From Mucilaginibacter sp. CSA2-8R (GTDB taxonomy: Bacteria > Bacteroidota > Bacteroidia > Sphingobacteriales > Sphingobacteriaceae): a DNA stretch of 64,000 bases. A program made the position numbers and the translations under genes. The stretch lies in NCBI RefSeq assembly GCF_038806765.1, contig NZ_CP152389.1, positions 1-64,000 of the forward strand, written 5' to 3'. Positions 18,901 to 27,208 of this stretch are shown piece by piece; the stretch's first letter is position 1; every line of letters starts with the position of its first letter. The notes below the pieces were generated by a model. It was not told the origin of the DNA and searched no databases. It saw only the letters and a program-made list of their open reading frames with translations.

Positions 18901-19251
18901 TAGTTGTAAAGTATTAAGAAGCTTGTCTTTAACATCGCCAAAATGCTGACCGATAATTTGTGCAGCCTCGTCATGACTAATGGTTTTACCTAAATTTAAA
19001 TAGGCAAACAAAGATGGAATGACCAGCCAAAGCAGAAGCAATAAATTAAGCAGAATAAATGAGTAAAAAAGAATTGTGCGGAGCAACGTATTAAAGTTGC
19101 CAAAGTACTCTAATAATGTAATGGTGATGTATGCCGTAAGCAGCCCGGCACCTAAAAAGATAATCCCCCGCAGTAGATTATTAAGGTAGTATTTGCGTAT
19201 AAAAGCATCCACCTTATTAATTAATGCCGAGTAGTTATCAGATGACTGCAT
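15916..19251 (-). CDS. DUF4175 family large membrane protein with long coiled coil
   Basis: A protein of 1111 residues. Two membrane helices lie at about 27-49 and 58-82 and a third near 153-175, with a periplasmic beta-rich region to about residue 500. From about 520 on there is a very long Q/K/E-rich coiled coil (repeats such as QQQQ, KMQQNQQQGEEEE), and the C-terminus contains SRVGKNLPPGYIKALQSYQQ. This is the DUF4175 type, conserved in Bacteroidota without a proven role; the shape suggests an envelope scaffold. It is first in a four-frame minus-strand cluster with the RsbW-like ATPase and ybeY. Confidence 0.85.
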   Translation of the reverse strand: MQSSDNYSALINKVDAFIRKYYLNNLLRGIIFLGAGLLTAYITITLLEYFGNFNTLLRTILFYSFILLNLLLLLWLVIPSLFAYLNLGKTISHDEAAQIIGQHFGDVKDKLLNTLQLKKQAEQNEYHRQLIEASINQKIVALNPISFPSAINLKHNTKYLKWVGFPLALIILIALIAPTVLTEGTKRLIYHNRHFVPKAPFKFIVQNNDLSVLQGSDLKLDIKLEGNNLPANVYLETGNNTFKLDADNISKFHYLFTNLQQNTSFRITANGYSSEAYMIRVNLKPSLLNFDVELHYPAYLHKAYEKLSNAGDLNIPAGTIVKWQVHAQHADQIQFTTGNNIKVLNTESNGNFENTEKIYKSTLYKILPMAGGNRHGDESSYRINTIADEMPSINLTEKQDSVSSKAIYFNGDIKDDHGFSALTFHYSTGRPGSTTKSISRQVKANLSSTQSTFFYYWDLKDLAAKPGDQVSYYFEVADNDAVSGPKKARSPEHTLQIPTEKEINQQLDANTQAVKQKMQSAIKLAGQVERDAQKLNQLLLNKNTLSFDEKKQVEDLLKKKAQLNNLVKEIQQENKKDQFDRQENQEQNTELQQKQKNIEELFNQVLDEKTQDMLKRLQELLEKDQKEGTRSELSKMQNDNKSLKKELDRMLELYKQLDFEQKLNQNINELNKLAEQQQKLAEQTSQPNADKQQLQKEQQQIQQNFEEIKKSVQELDKANQQLEQKNNFEKPEKEQQAIDEQMKTSQDQLQKNNRPKAAQSQQQAAKQMQQLAQKMQQNQQQGEEEENMVNAQQLRELLKVLVNSSFEQEKVMQSLKGMSANDPAYVGTAQRQKDIKNNLKTAEDTLYALSRRIPQIQSTVNKEVKGINDNIDRAIDLLGDRRTAEANRNQQYAMTSMNNLALMLSEALENMQNAMNKSGSKGSKKQQSMQQLSQMQQQLTKNMQKMRDQLQQQGNQSQSAKGQGNAANNISEQMARMARQQQQIRQQLEQLSRQQNKDGTGKLGNLDKISKEMEQTEGELVNKRITDESLKRQQQIQTRLLEAEKAEQEREQDKQRESRVGKNLPPGYIKALQSYQQQKAKQTEQVQTVPPALNLYYKQKIKRYFDQLNAK

Positions 19252-19414
19252 ACTTAATGTAACCGTAGCTAATATAAAACTAAACGAAATTTTTTTAAAA
19301 TATTTATAATCTATACCGCAGTAAAAGTTTAAGGATTTAAGAAATCTTGACTAAGTTCTTATTTATAAGGGTAAAAATTAATGAGCAGATACCGTGTCAA
19401 AGGGGAGGTAAATA

Positions 19415-19452
19415 AAAAAAGCGCCAGTGCTTTAATTTGCCGGCGCTTTTTT
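19415..19452 (-). terminator. Bidirectional-looking terminator
   Basis: A-run and GCGCC (19421-19425) pair with GGCGC (19442-19446) and the following T-run to 19452. It sits 42 bases downstream of the minus-strand gene 19494-19985 and has poly-A/poly-T on both flanks. Confidence 0.8.
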
Positions 19453-19493
19453 ACCTGTTGCCAGGTATTTATAAGTTGTATTATAACAAGCTT

Positions 19494-19985
19494 TTAATTT
19501 TCGCTATTAGTTGCGTAGATATCGTTAAAACGCAACTCATTTAAACCTAAAACAATCTCATTCGGGAATCTCCAGGCAGTGGTTTGTACACCTGCAAAAC
19601 CGTCAACTACTGATAGGCCAGCCATGAACTGCTCGTCGGTTCCTTTAAACATTAAAGGGTAGTTTGAGTTTTTAGCATGTTTTACACGGCTAATTTTGAT
19701 TTGATCTAACGCTTGCTTACGGTACTGCTGGATATCGCGCTGTACCAGTGTAACAAATGATTTGTAATCAACCGAACGTTTGTTAACCGCGTTATAGTCA
19801 TGAAATAACTTTTCAGCAATATTCAGATCTCTTCTGTTCATATCCTTGCTGCCTGTGAAGCCTTTAGCTTGCACATAATCAACAAATCCATTCCAGTAAG
19901 CGCGATCGTCTCTTGAAGAATTAAATTGTGCAAAAGCAGATGAAATTAACAAAGTGCATAAGAGAGTAAAAATTACCTTTCTCAT
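19494..19985 (-). CDS. Small exported protein of unknown function
   Basis: A 163-residue secreted protein beginning MRKVIFTLLCTLLISSAFAQ, a clear signal peptide cleaved after FAQ. The mature part is helical and rich in Asn, Arg and Tyr, with DYVQAKGFTGSKDMNRRDLNIAEKL and WRFPNEIVLGLNEL. I do not recognise the family. The start at 19985 was preferred over an in-frame extension to 20060 because the extension places 25 basic residues before the signal peptide. It has its own terminator and no cotranscribed neighbour. Confidence 0.75.
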   Translation of the reverse strand: MRKVIFTLLCTLLISSAFAQFNSSRDDRAYWNGFVDYVQAKGFTGSKDMNRRDLNIAEKLFHDYNAVNKRSVDYKSFVTLVQRDIQQYRKQALDQIKISRVKHAKNSNYPLMFKGTDEQFMAGLSVVDGFAGVQTTAWRFPNEIVLGLNELRFNDIYATNSEN

Positions 19986-20419
19986 ATTGGTTGTACTTGG
20001 TTTATATTTTTTTATTCCGTTTAAAAATTTTTTCAAGAGGCTCAATCTAAATATTCGCAACCATTTGGTTTACTGAACTGGTTACTTTACAGATTGAATA
20101 TTTTTGTGGTCAGTTTTAATGGCGAAAATCCGTTAATTTCTGATTAATAAACAGTCGTCAATGCTTATGCCAACTGACACGAAGTTTATTAATGCAGAGT
20201 GTTTTGAAATTAACTTTATAAGTCATTAAAAATTAACTGATATGTTATTGGCATGAAAAAAAATAAAAATTACTGTAACAAATGCTGAACACATATCGTA
20301 TACAGGGCCGAACATACCATTTTTATATTTTTTTCGTCAAAAGCACGATAAATTAGCATACGGAAAACGCAATAATAAAAACTTGGAGTAAAAAAAATTA
20401 ATCTAAAAATATCTTAATA
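19986..20419. other. AT-rich non-coding stretch, left part
   Basis: No convincing reading frame, RNA gene or repeat was seen here. Composition is strongly A/T. It leads into the hairpin array at 20420. Confidence 0.5.
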
Positions 20420-20699
20420 ACGAGGCTGGCTCTCGTATGGAAATTTCATTTTAATACTTTTATGTATTAAAATGAATACATCTTGTAGGACACTGTGAAC
20501 TATTATTTGTTCATTTTTAGTGTCCATCATTTATTGTGCCATACTTTAAAGTATTAAATGTAATATATCTATTACATTTAATGAGTTTATATAACAATGT
20601 TTTACTGCTGTCAGCTTTTGCTTGATAAAACATTGCTCTCACTCTTCAAAACAGTTAAAACATCTTTAACTTAGTTTATATGTTCACATTTCTGAACAT
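20420..20699. ncRNA. Array of seven consecutive hairpins, possible structured RNA
   Basis: Seven inverted repeats follow one another without overlap (arms; loop): 20420-20424/20432-20436; 20445-20457/20464-20476 (13 bases, CATTTTAATAC core, loop 6); 20488-20494/20519-20525 with an inner 20496-20500/20509-20513; 20553-20564/20571-20582 (12 bases, loop 6); 20595-20604/20626-20635 (10 bases); 20653-20659/20665-20671; 20680-20686/20693-20699. No protein frame covers it. A/T richness makes the short stems weak evidence, but three perfect stems of 10 or more bases in 200 bases are hard to explain by chance. Strand and function are unknown. Confidence 0.45.
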
Positions 20700-20925
20700 T
20701 AGTTATCTCTTAATTTCTTGTGTTTTAAGGCCAAAAAAGTAAAAGAAATAAATCTGACAATAACGTTACAACTATAGGTTCAAATATTTTTGTGAAGGTT
20801 AATTATTTAACTATTTCAATAGAAGTCTGTATAGCCAAGGTGATTGACAACATTGTAGTTTAATCAAATGCTGTATTGGTGAAACCACTACTTTAATTCC
20901 TATTTTTAATTTTTCTCAAAACAAT

Positions 20926-20933
20926 TATATTTG
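20926..20933 (+). promoter_or_regulatory. -7 box of tRNA-Pro
   Basis: TATATTTG is an exact TAnnTTTG match 39 bases before the tRNA. A 9-base inverted repeat (GTAATTAAA 20942-20950, TTTAATTAC 20962-20970) separates it from the tRNA and would be in the 5' leader removed during processing. Confidence 0.5.
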
Positions 20934-20972
20934 CTGCCCAAGTAATTAAAAAGCTTAGCTGTTTAATTACCT

Positions 20973-21046
20973 CGGGATGTAGCGTAGCCCGGTATCGCGC
21001 CAGCATGGGGTGCTGGAGGTCGTAGGTTCAAATCCTGCCATCCCGA
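20973..21046 (+). tRNA. tRNA-Pro (anticodon GGG)
   Basis: A cloverleaf of 74 bases without encoded CCA. The acceptor stem CGGGATG (20973-20979) pairs with CATCCCG (21039-21045), followed by discriminator A21046. The anticodon stem CCAGC/GCTGG encloses the loop ATGGGGT, giving anticodon GGG and reading CCC/CCU. The T arm is GTAGG-TTCAAAT-CCTGC. A terminator follows at 21063-21108. No integrase or direct repeat was seen next to it, so it does not look like an active island attachment site. Confidence 0.95.
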
Positions 21047-21062
21047 CTAAAATGTATAAATT

Positions 21063-21108
21063 AAGAGCATATTAAGAGGTTGTTTAACCAATTGAATATG
21101 CTCTTTTT
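21063..21108 (+). terminator. Terminator of tRNA-Pro
   Basis: AAGAGCATATT (21063-21073) pairs perfectly with AATATGCTCTT (21095-21105), continuing into a T-run to 21108. Confidence 0.85.
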
Positions 21109-21406
21109 GCTTTTAGGAGCACGGTTTATATCTGTCAGCACGAGTTGGATAACGCTTTAAAAAATAAGCAGCGATTACATATAACTGCCTATAAATTAAA
21201 TAACGAATATGCTTCTTCTTTAAGTGCAGCTGATAAAAGAGTAAAAAGTAGTTGATTATACATAAACACTGATCAATTCATAATATTCAGATGCTGAACT
21301 TTTGGAATCGGTAGAAAAGAAGATATTTTAGATAAGGCGCCTATAATAATAAAGGTCACCCTCAAAGTTTTAAAGGACAGCTAAAAAAAAACTTATTCTC
21401 ATTCAG

Positions 21407-23338
21407 TTATATCTTTACCGTCAAAGGTTCAGTGTTTAGGATAAGCTTGCTCCATCCTTGTTGTAAGCTTTTCTTATTTCTTTTCTGACTTTCTAGTACT
21501 TCTTTAATGCGCAACGAATATTGCCAGCAAGTACTTTGTCTGATATTAAGCTTTTCAGACAGCTGATACGATGAAATTTTGCCTTTAGTAGTATATATTA
21601 GATATACAATGTAAAACGCCTTATTGATAGGTATACGGTTATTCTGGAAAATTGTGTTATATAAAACCGATTCTTCATAATTACACTTACTGCATCGGCG
21701 GCTGTATGGTGCACGGCCGTTTTTGTAAAGGTGGTGCCCGCATTTAATGCATGCGAAATCACCAACCCATTTGATGCCGGCAAGAAATTTATTACAGGTT
21801 TCCTGATCGGGGTATTTAGCGCTAAATTCTTCAAAAGTTAATTCGGTAGATAGTGCGCGGGCATCGGTTACCTTTTCTATATTAGTTTTTAACTGAATGT
21901 TATCGTTCTCCAGTAAAACATTCATTCGGGTAATTTCTGAAGCTTGATCTTGTAGTTGCTGGTTAATGGTAACAAGCTCTATATTCTGCATTTCTATAAT
22001 ATGAGATTGCTTTAGTATCTCGTTCGACTTTTCATTTACCTCCCTTGTCCGTTCTGCTACTTTTATTTCCAGTTCTTTATTGATAGAATCCTTTAAATCA
22101 TGAATTACCTCCATTTGTTTAATAGTAGCATCTTGCGCTTCTTCTTTCTGCCGGCGCAATAACCTAACCTGGTCACCAATAGAGAAAGAAAGAAACAGCA
22201 TCTCTAATACAAAGCCCATCCCTAAGCTATAATTGCCAATTGCGCCTGGAAGCATACGCGTATAGCCCAGTGCGGCCAAAGCCTTGATAATAAATCCTAA
22301 GCATAAAAAAGCGTACCCAACTACAAAAAACCGGGCTGGCTTAAAGCCTTTAATCCAAATAGAGATCCCTGTTATAAAAGCTATAGCAAGAGGGATAAAT
22401 TCAATGAACTTGTAATAGAACAGGCTTTTGTTAAATAATAAACAGTAAACAAAGTAAAAGCTTCGCAACACGATCACTATGTTGATGATTTTATTTAACC
22501 TTGGAGCATTTTCACGAACGTCTAATAATTCTTTCGTAAAGGCTAAGGCAAAAAAGCTCAGACTAAAAAGTGCAAATCCATATGCGTATTGATTCCAACC
22601 GGGAGCATTAGGCCAGATGTATTGAAATGCAATACCATCCGTGCTCATTTCAAAAAGGCCAACGCTTAGTATATACAGCACATAGTATATATACCGTCGC
22701 TTTTTGACAGCCAGAAACATAAGCAAATTATGTAAACTGAATATGAGTATAATCCCATAAAAAAGGCCGTAGGTTAAATACTCCGTTAAGGCATAGTGTA
22801 TAAAGAAACTTACGGTACGGTATACCATAATAATATTAACCTTGTCTTTAGGCTTTACCCGGAAATAACAAGTGTACGAGCCTTCGGGAAGGTGTTGAAG
22901 TTGAAATTCAAAATTTTTATGGTCGTACAGCCGGTTAGTAAAGTCAAGGTCAGCACCTGATCTGCTTTGAATGTAAGTGCCTTTTGCAGTAGGCATAAAA
23001 GCCACAATATCATTAGTGGTTTGATCAAAAAATTCTATCACTGCCGGGACGCCCGTTCTGCTATCCTGTACTTGTAACTTTACTTTATACCAATAAGGTA
23101 TACCAGGTCTACTTTCAGGATAATAATCATCGTTTTTTGTAAAGCGGTGCTCTTTATCTGCACGTTGTATATCATCGATCGTGAAGCGATTGGCAGAGTC
23201 TTTCAGAAATTCAACTTCAGTACCTGTAAAAATATGTTGATTGGTGTGCTCATCTATCTGCACAGCTTTCTGTGCCATACTTGTTTTGCATAGCATAAAT
23301 ACCACTAAAAACACATTCAAGCATGTTTTTCTAAACAT
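21407..23338 (-). CDS. 7TM-DISM receptor fused to an IS1595-type transposase zinc-ribbon/HTH domain
   Basis: A protein of 643 residues. Signal peptide 1-22 (ending SMAQ); periplasmic beta domain about 25-175 of the 7TMR-DISMED2 kind (PYWYKVKLQVQD, YTCYFRVKPKDK); seven membrane helices about 180-395 of the 7TMR-DISM kind (LTYGLFYGIILIFSLHNLLMF); coiled coil about 395-495; then from 500 a segment like the transposase N-terminal zinc ribbon of IS1595 elements (FSAKYPDQETCNKFL, Cys530/Cys533 and Cys549/Cys552, SSYQLSEKLNIRQSTCW helix-turn-helix). The transposase catalytic part is absent. I infer a membrane-tethered sensor whose cytoplasmic tail binds DNA. It lies 673 bases from the divergent PUL and may regulate it. 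Confidence 0.85.
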   Translation of the reverse strand: MFRKTCLNVFLVVFMLCKTSMAQKAVQIDEHTNQHIFTGTEVEFLKDSANRFTIDDIQRADKEHRFTKNDDYYPESRPGIPYWYKVKLQVQDSRTGVPAVIEFFDQTTNDIVAFMPTAKGTYIQSRSGADLDFTNRLYDHKNFEFQLQHLPEGSYTCYFRVKPKDKVNIIMVYRTVSFFIHYALTEYLTYGLFYGIILIFSLHNLLMFLAVKKRRYIYYVLYILSVGLFEMSTDGIAFQYIWPNAPGWNQYAYGFALFSLSFFALAFTKELLDVRENAPRLNKIINIVIVLRSFYFVYCLLFNKSLFYYKFIEFIPLAIAFITGISIWIKGFKPARFFVVGYAFLCLGFIIKALAALGYTRMLPGAIGNYSLGMGFVLEMLFLSFSIGDQVRLLRRQKEEAQDATIKQMEVIHDLKDSINKELEIKVAERTREVNEKSNEILKQSHIIEMQNIELVTINQQLQDQASEITRMNVLLENDNIQLKTNIEKVTDARALSTELTFEEFSAKYPDQETCNKFLAGIKWVGDFACIKCGHHLYKNGRAPYSRRCSKCNYEESVLYNTIFQNNRIPINKAFYIVYLIYTTKGKISSYQLSEKLNIRQSTCWQYSLRIKEVLESQKRNKKSLQQGWSKLILNTEPLTVKI

Positions 23339-24011
23339 AAATGATTTCTTAACGATGGATGTAGGACTGGCCTGATTAAAATTGGTTTTTCTGGATTTAA
23401 AACTTGATTGGTTCGAGCTAATTAAGCAACGGCAAGTAATAAAAGTATAAAGATATTTCTTTTATGCTTTTAATTATCATCAAGAATCCTAAAAAGAAAA
23501 AATAGCAATAAAACGTTATTAGACGTCATTTTAACACTTAATTGCCTGATGGCGGCCTAAATAGTTCCATTGTCGTCAAGATAAATTCGCCTAATTATTT
23601 TCAGCTCATTTTGCCTGTATAAGTAAGTTATTCTTTGAAATTCTTAGTCAGGATTTAAGCGTATTGAAACTATTTAATCAACAGATTATAAATGCCGCAG
23701 CGCGTTATAAATCAGCACTAATTTTATAAGTACAACTTTTCATAAACCGTGTTAAATTTGTTTTAAATCATTTATTATCAGGCATTTGCGAAAAAAATTT
23801 TTGTTTTATTTGTTTGCTTTTAGATAATTTTGACCAGAATTCAGTTACCAAAAGCTTTCCAGGCCATAGTGCTTGAGGCTTAACCAATTTAATAACCAAG
23901 CTAAGTTTATGAACTATTTAACAGTGTATGGCTGATTAGCCGGTGATGAACCATTTTGAGCAGTGCATCCAACTGCTTCTTTAAATCATTTATTTTCTAA
24001 CCAATAATTTT
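23339..24011. promoter_or_regulatory. Control region between the receptor gene and the PUL
   Basis: A 673-base A/T-rich gap between divergent genes with no reading frame. The best promoter for susC is TTTG (23800-23803) and TAATTTTG (23825-23832), 21 bases apart, giving a leader of about 170 bases. Another TAnnTTTG match, TAAATTTG at 23753-23760, has no TTG at normal spacing. No clear palindromic operator was seen. Confidence 0.5.
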
Positions 24012-27000
24012 ATGAGAAAACTTTTTACTCTTCTTATTTTATTTCTTTCCTACCAATGTTCAATTGTAATGGCTCAAGTATCGGCTATTAACGGACAGGT
24101 GAAGGATAAAACCGGACAGCCATTGATAGGAGTTACCGTTAAAGCCGACGGTACAACCAATAATACTCAAACCGACGCTAATGGTAATTTCAAGATAGTT
24201 CCAGCTGTTAATGGCACGCTTACTTTTACTTATGTAGGCTTTGCACCACAAACCATTCCTATTGGCTCGCAGAAAACTATTATGGTTACCTTAACCGAAA
24301 GCACTAACAATTTAAATGATGTGGTAGTGATTGGTTACGGTACACGTGCAGTTAAAGATGTTACCGGAGCTATATCTACCATAAAGGCCGAACGGCTGGA
24401 CAATGAAAATCCGGCAAGCGTTACCGACATTATCCGGGGAAATGTACCAGGTATTACGGTAGGTCTGAACACATCAGCCAAGGGTGGTAACACCGGCGAT
24501 TTGCAGATACGGGGCCGGTCATCACTAAGTGGTAACGTACAGCCCTTAATTGTGCTGGACGGTGTAATCTACTTTGGCCAGTTAGCCGATATTAATCCAA
24601 ATGATATTGAGCGGGTTGACGTGTTACGCGATCCAAGTGCATTGGCGGTATACGGTGCACAGTCTGCCGGGGGAGTGGTCGCTGTTACTACTAAAAAAGG
24701 CCGGGGTAACAATGTGCAAATTACCTTGAACGCCAATACAGGTATTGCACAGTTATTACAAAATCAGAAATATTATCAGGGCGAGGATTTTTTGAACTGG
24801 CGTGCAGATGTAGCCAGGGCCACCAACGTAAACAATCCTTACTACTACTACAGCGACCCGCGTGCTTTGCCGGCAGGTGTTACGGTAGATCAGTTTTTGA
24901 ACGGTGCTACCGGCGATCCGGTTACGGTTTGGCTGCAGCGCGTAGGTTTGTTTGCCAACGAGATTGCCAACTACCAGGCCGGTAACGTGATTGATTGGTC
25001 AAAGCTGGTTTTCCGTAACGGCATCCGGCAAGATTATACCGTAAGTATGTCAGGCCGCTCAGAAAAGATCAGCTACTATATGTCGGGCAACTATACGAAA
25101 AATGAGAACCTGATTAAAGGGGGCGACTACCGTAATGCCCGTTTCCGGGTCAATTTGGAAGGTAAAGCAGCCAGCTTTTTAACGGTTGGTATAAACTCAC
25201 AGTTTGCCAGCCGCGATGAAAGTGATGCCAGCACTTTAGGTAACCTTGGCGGCGATAGTCATGAGGCAGACTGGACACAGATACGGAATTCCTCGCCTTA
25301 TGGCGATTTTTACAAAGCCGATGGTTCATTACGTCGTATTTCTACTGATGACAATGGTTTGAACCAGCGAAACCCGTTTTTAGGCCAGGCATATAACCAG
25401 AACGTAGCTATACAAAATGTGTTATTTTCTACTTTATTTGCCAGGGTAGATTTGCCATTCGGGTTTAAATATACCATGAACTTTTCTCCTCAAATCGAGG
25501 CCTACCGTAACTTTTTCTTCCGTCCGGTTGCCAATCCAAATGAGTTAGCTAAAGGTACGGCTGCACGTACGCAAGAGAACCGGTACCGTTACAACCTGGA
25601 TAATATACTTACCTGGAACAAAACGTTCGGCGTTCATAATTTTGATGCTACTTTTTTGTTGAATAAAGAGAAATATCAAAGCTGGTATACCCGAACTGAC
25701 AACAGTCAATTTAGTCCGAGCGATGTATTAGGCTATCATAGTATTGGTGCAGGTACCTTGCCCGTAGTAAGCAGTGATGATCGGGTTTACAACGCTGATG
25801 CACTGATGGGGCGGATTAATTACTCATTGATGAGCCGTTACCTGGTAACCGCAACAGTGCGCAGAGATGGTTTTTCTCCTTTTGGTTTACAATCGCCGCG
25901 GCAAACCTATGTGTCCGGAGCTTTAGGCTGGATATTTACGGATGAAAAATTCATGAAGTCTGACGCTTTCAAATGGTTAGATTACGGTAAAATACGGGTA
26001 AGCTTTGGTTCTAACGGTAACCGACTGGCTACCGGCACCGCCGATCCAAGTTTGGCTTTGGCCTTACTCACTACTACCCGTTATCCTACAGTTGATGCTT
26101 CCGGTACAGTTACCAACTATAATGCGGTGTACACCAGTTCGCTTCAAAACCCTGGTCTTACCTGGGAGCGCACCACTGGTTTAAACTTTGGTTTCGACTT
26201 TGCCATATTAAAAAACCGCTTGAGCGGCTCTGTAGAATTATATCCGAACCGCAAAACTACCGATATGATCACGGCACAAGAGCTTTCTTACATACAGGGG
26301 CTAAACACCGGAAACGGTATTATTGCAGCAGGTGGTGATAACCGGTCAAACAATTATCTAACCAATATTGGTGAAGTTAGCAACAAAGGTTTTGAGGTAT
26401 CGCTGGAAGGTAAAATAATCAAAAGCAAAAATTTCAACTGGAATGCCGGCGGCACCTTCTTTTTAAATCGTAACAAGATTGTACACCTGTTTGGTGAGTA
26501 TCCGGTAACAGATGCTAATGGCACCACAACTTATAGAGAAAATAACGTCATTGGCAATGGCTGGTTCATTGGCCGGGATATCAACACCGTTTGGGATTAT
26601 AAAATACTGGGTGTATGGCAAACCGGCGAAGCTACCGAAGCTGCCAAATATGGTGCCCGTCCGGGAGATTTTAAATTACAGGACGTGAACGGCGATTTCA
26701 GGTTCACCAATGATGATAAGCAGTTTTTAGGATCTCAAAGTCCTAAGTTTAACTGGTCGTTGCGTAACGAATTTAACTTTTTTAAACACTTTGACGCCTC
26801 TTTTTTGCTGATTTCAAGTATTGGCCAATTGCGCCAGTTTAACGAGGCTTTAAACAGCCCAGGTAGCGTAGGGTTTTTCCGTATGAACTCTTACGTGCTA
26901 CCATACTGGACACCAGATAACCCAATCAACGATTATGCCCGTCTAAATTCAGGCTCATCTGGTACAACCATTAACGTTTGGCGCAAATCATCATTTGTGC

Positions 27001-27188
27001 GCCTGCAAACTGTTTCGTTAGGCTACACCTTCGATTCAAAACTGATTAAACGCTACGGCATGCAAAGCGCTAAAATTTATGTAAACGCCGCTAATGCCGC
27101 TGTATTTTCTAACTGGGCACTTTGGGACCCACAAAACAACGGACCTACTCCAAGATATCTTTCAGCCGGTGTGAACTTAGTTTTTTAA
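24012..27188 (+). CDS. SusC/RagA-type TonB-dependent outer-membrane transporter
   Basis: A protein of 1058 residues that imports glycans across the outer membrane with its SusD partner. Signal peptide 1-22 (ending IVMAQ), then a carboxypeptidase-regulatory-like domain (about 25-100: GQVKDKTGQPLIGVTVKADGTTNNTQTD), then the SusC signature NLNDVVVIGYGTRAVKDVTGAIS, a plug (about 105-230, with GRSSLSGNVQPLIVLDGV and DVLRDPSALAVYGAQSAGGVV) and a long beta barrel ending in an aromatic residue (LVF). There is no N-terminal STN domain, so it is not of the FecR/sigma-factor signalling type. First gene of the PUL. Confidence 0.96.
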   Translation: MRKLFTLLILFLSYQCSIVMAQVSAINGQVKDKTGQPLIGVTVKADGTTNNTQTDANGNFKIVPAVNGTLTFTYVGFAPQTIPIGSQKTIMVTLTESTNNLNDVVVIGYGTRAVKDVTGAISTIKAERLDNENPASVTDIIRGNVPGITVGLNTSAKGGNTGDLQIRGRSSLSGNVQPLIVLDGVIYFGQLADINPNDIERVDVLRDPSALAVYGAQSAGGVVAVTTKKGRGNNVQITLNANTGIAQLLQNQKYYQGEDFLNWRADVARATNVNNPYYYYSDPRALPAGVTVDQFLNGATGDPVTVWLQRVGLFANEIANYQAGNVIDWSKLVFRNGIRQDYTVSMSGRSEKISYYMSGNYTKNENLIKGGDYRNARFRVNLEGKAASFLTVGINSQFASRDESDASTLGNLGGDSHEADWTQIRNSSPYGDFYKADGSLRRISTDDNGLNQRNPFLGQAYNQNVAIQNVLFSTLFARVDLPFGFKYTMNFSPQIEAYRNFFFRPVANPNELAKGTAARTQENRYRYNLDNILTWNKTFGVHNFDATFLLNKEKYQSWYTRTDNSQFSPSDVLGYHSIGAGTLPVVSSDDRVYNADALMGRINYSLMSRYLVTATVRRDGFSPFGLQSPRQTYVSGALGWIFTDEKFMKSDAFKWLDYGKIRVSFGSNGNRLATGTADPSLALALLTTTRYPTVDASGTVTNYNAVYTSSLQNPGLTWERTTGLNFGFDFAILKNRLSGSVELYPNRKTTDMITAQELSYIQGLNTGNGIIAAGGDNRSNNYLTNIGEVSNKGFEVSLEGKIIKSKNFNWNAGGTFFLNRNKIVHLFGEYPVTDANGTTTYRENNVIGNGWFIGRDINTVWDYKILGVWQTGEATEAAKYGARPGDFKLQDVNGDFRFTNDDKQFLGSQSPKFNWSLRNEFNFFKHFDASFLLISSIGQLRQFNEALNSPGSVGFFRMNSYVLPYWTPDNPINDYARLNSGSSGTTINVWRKSSFVRLQTVSLGYTFDSKLIKRYGMQSAKIYVNAANAAVFSNWALWDPQNNGPTPRYLSAGVNLVF

Positions 27189-27208
27189 CCAGATTAAGAG
27201 ATTGTATT

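Noticed and set aside
20973..21108. tRNA-Pro as an attachment site for an integrated element
   Set aside because: No integrase, no direct repeat of the tRNA end and no foreign-looking gene block were found around it.
27122..27208. N-terminal extension of susD overlapping susC
   Set aside because: The lipoprotein leader begins at ATG 27209; the extension is out-of-frame susC sequence.
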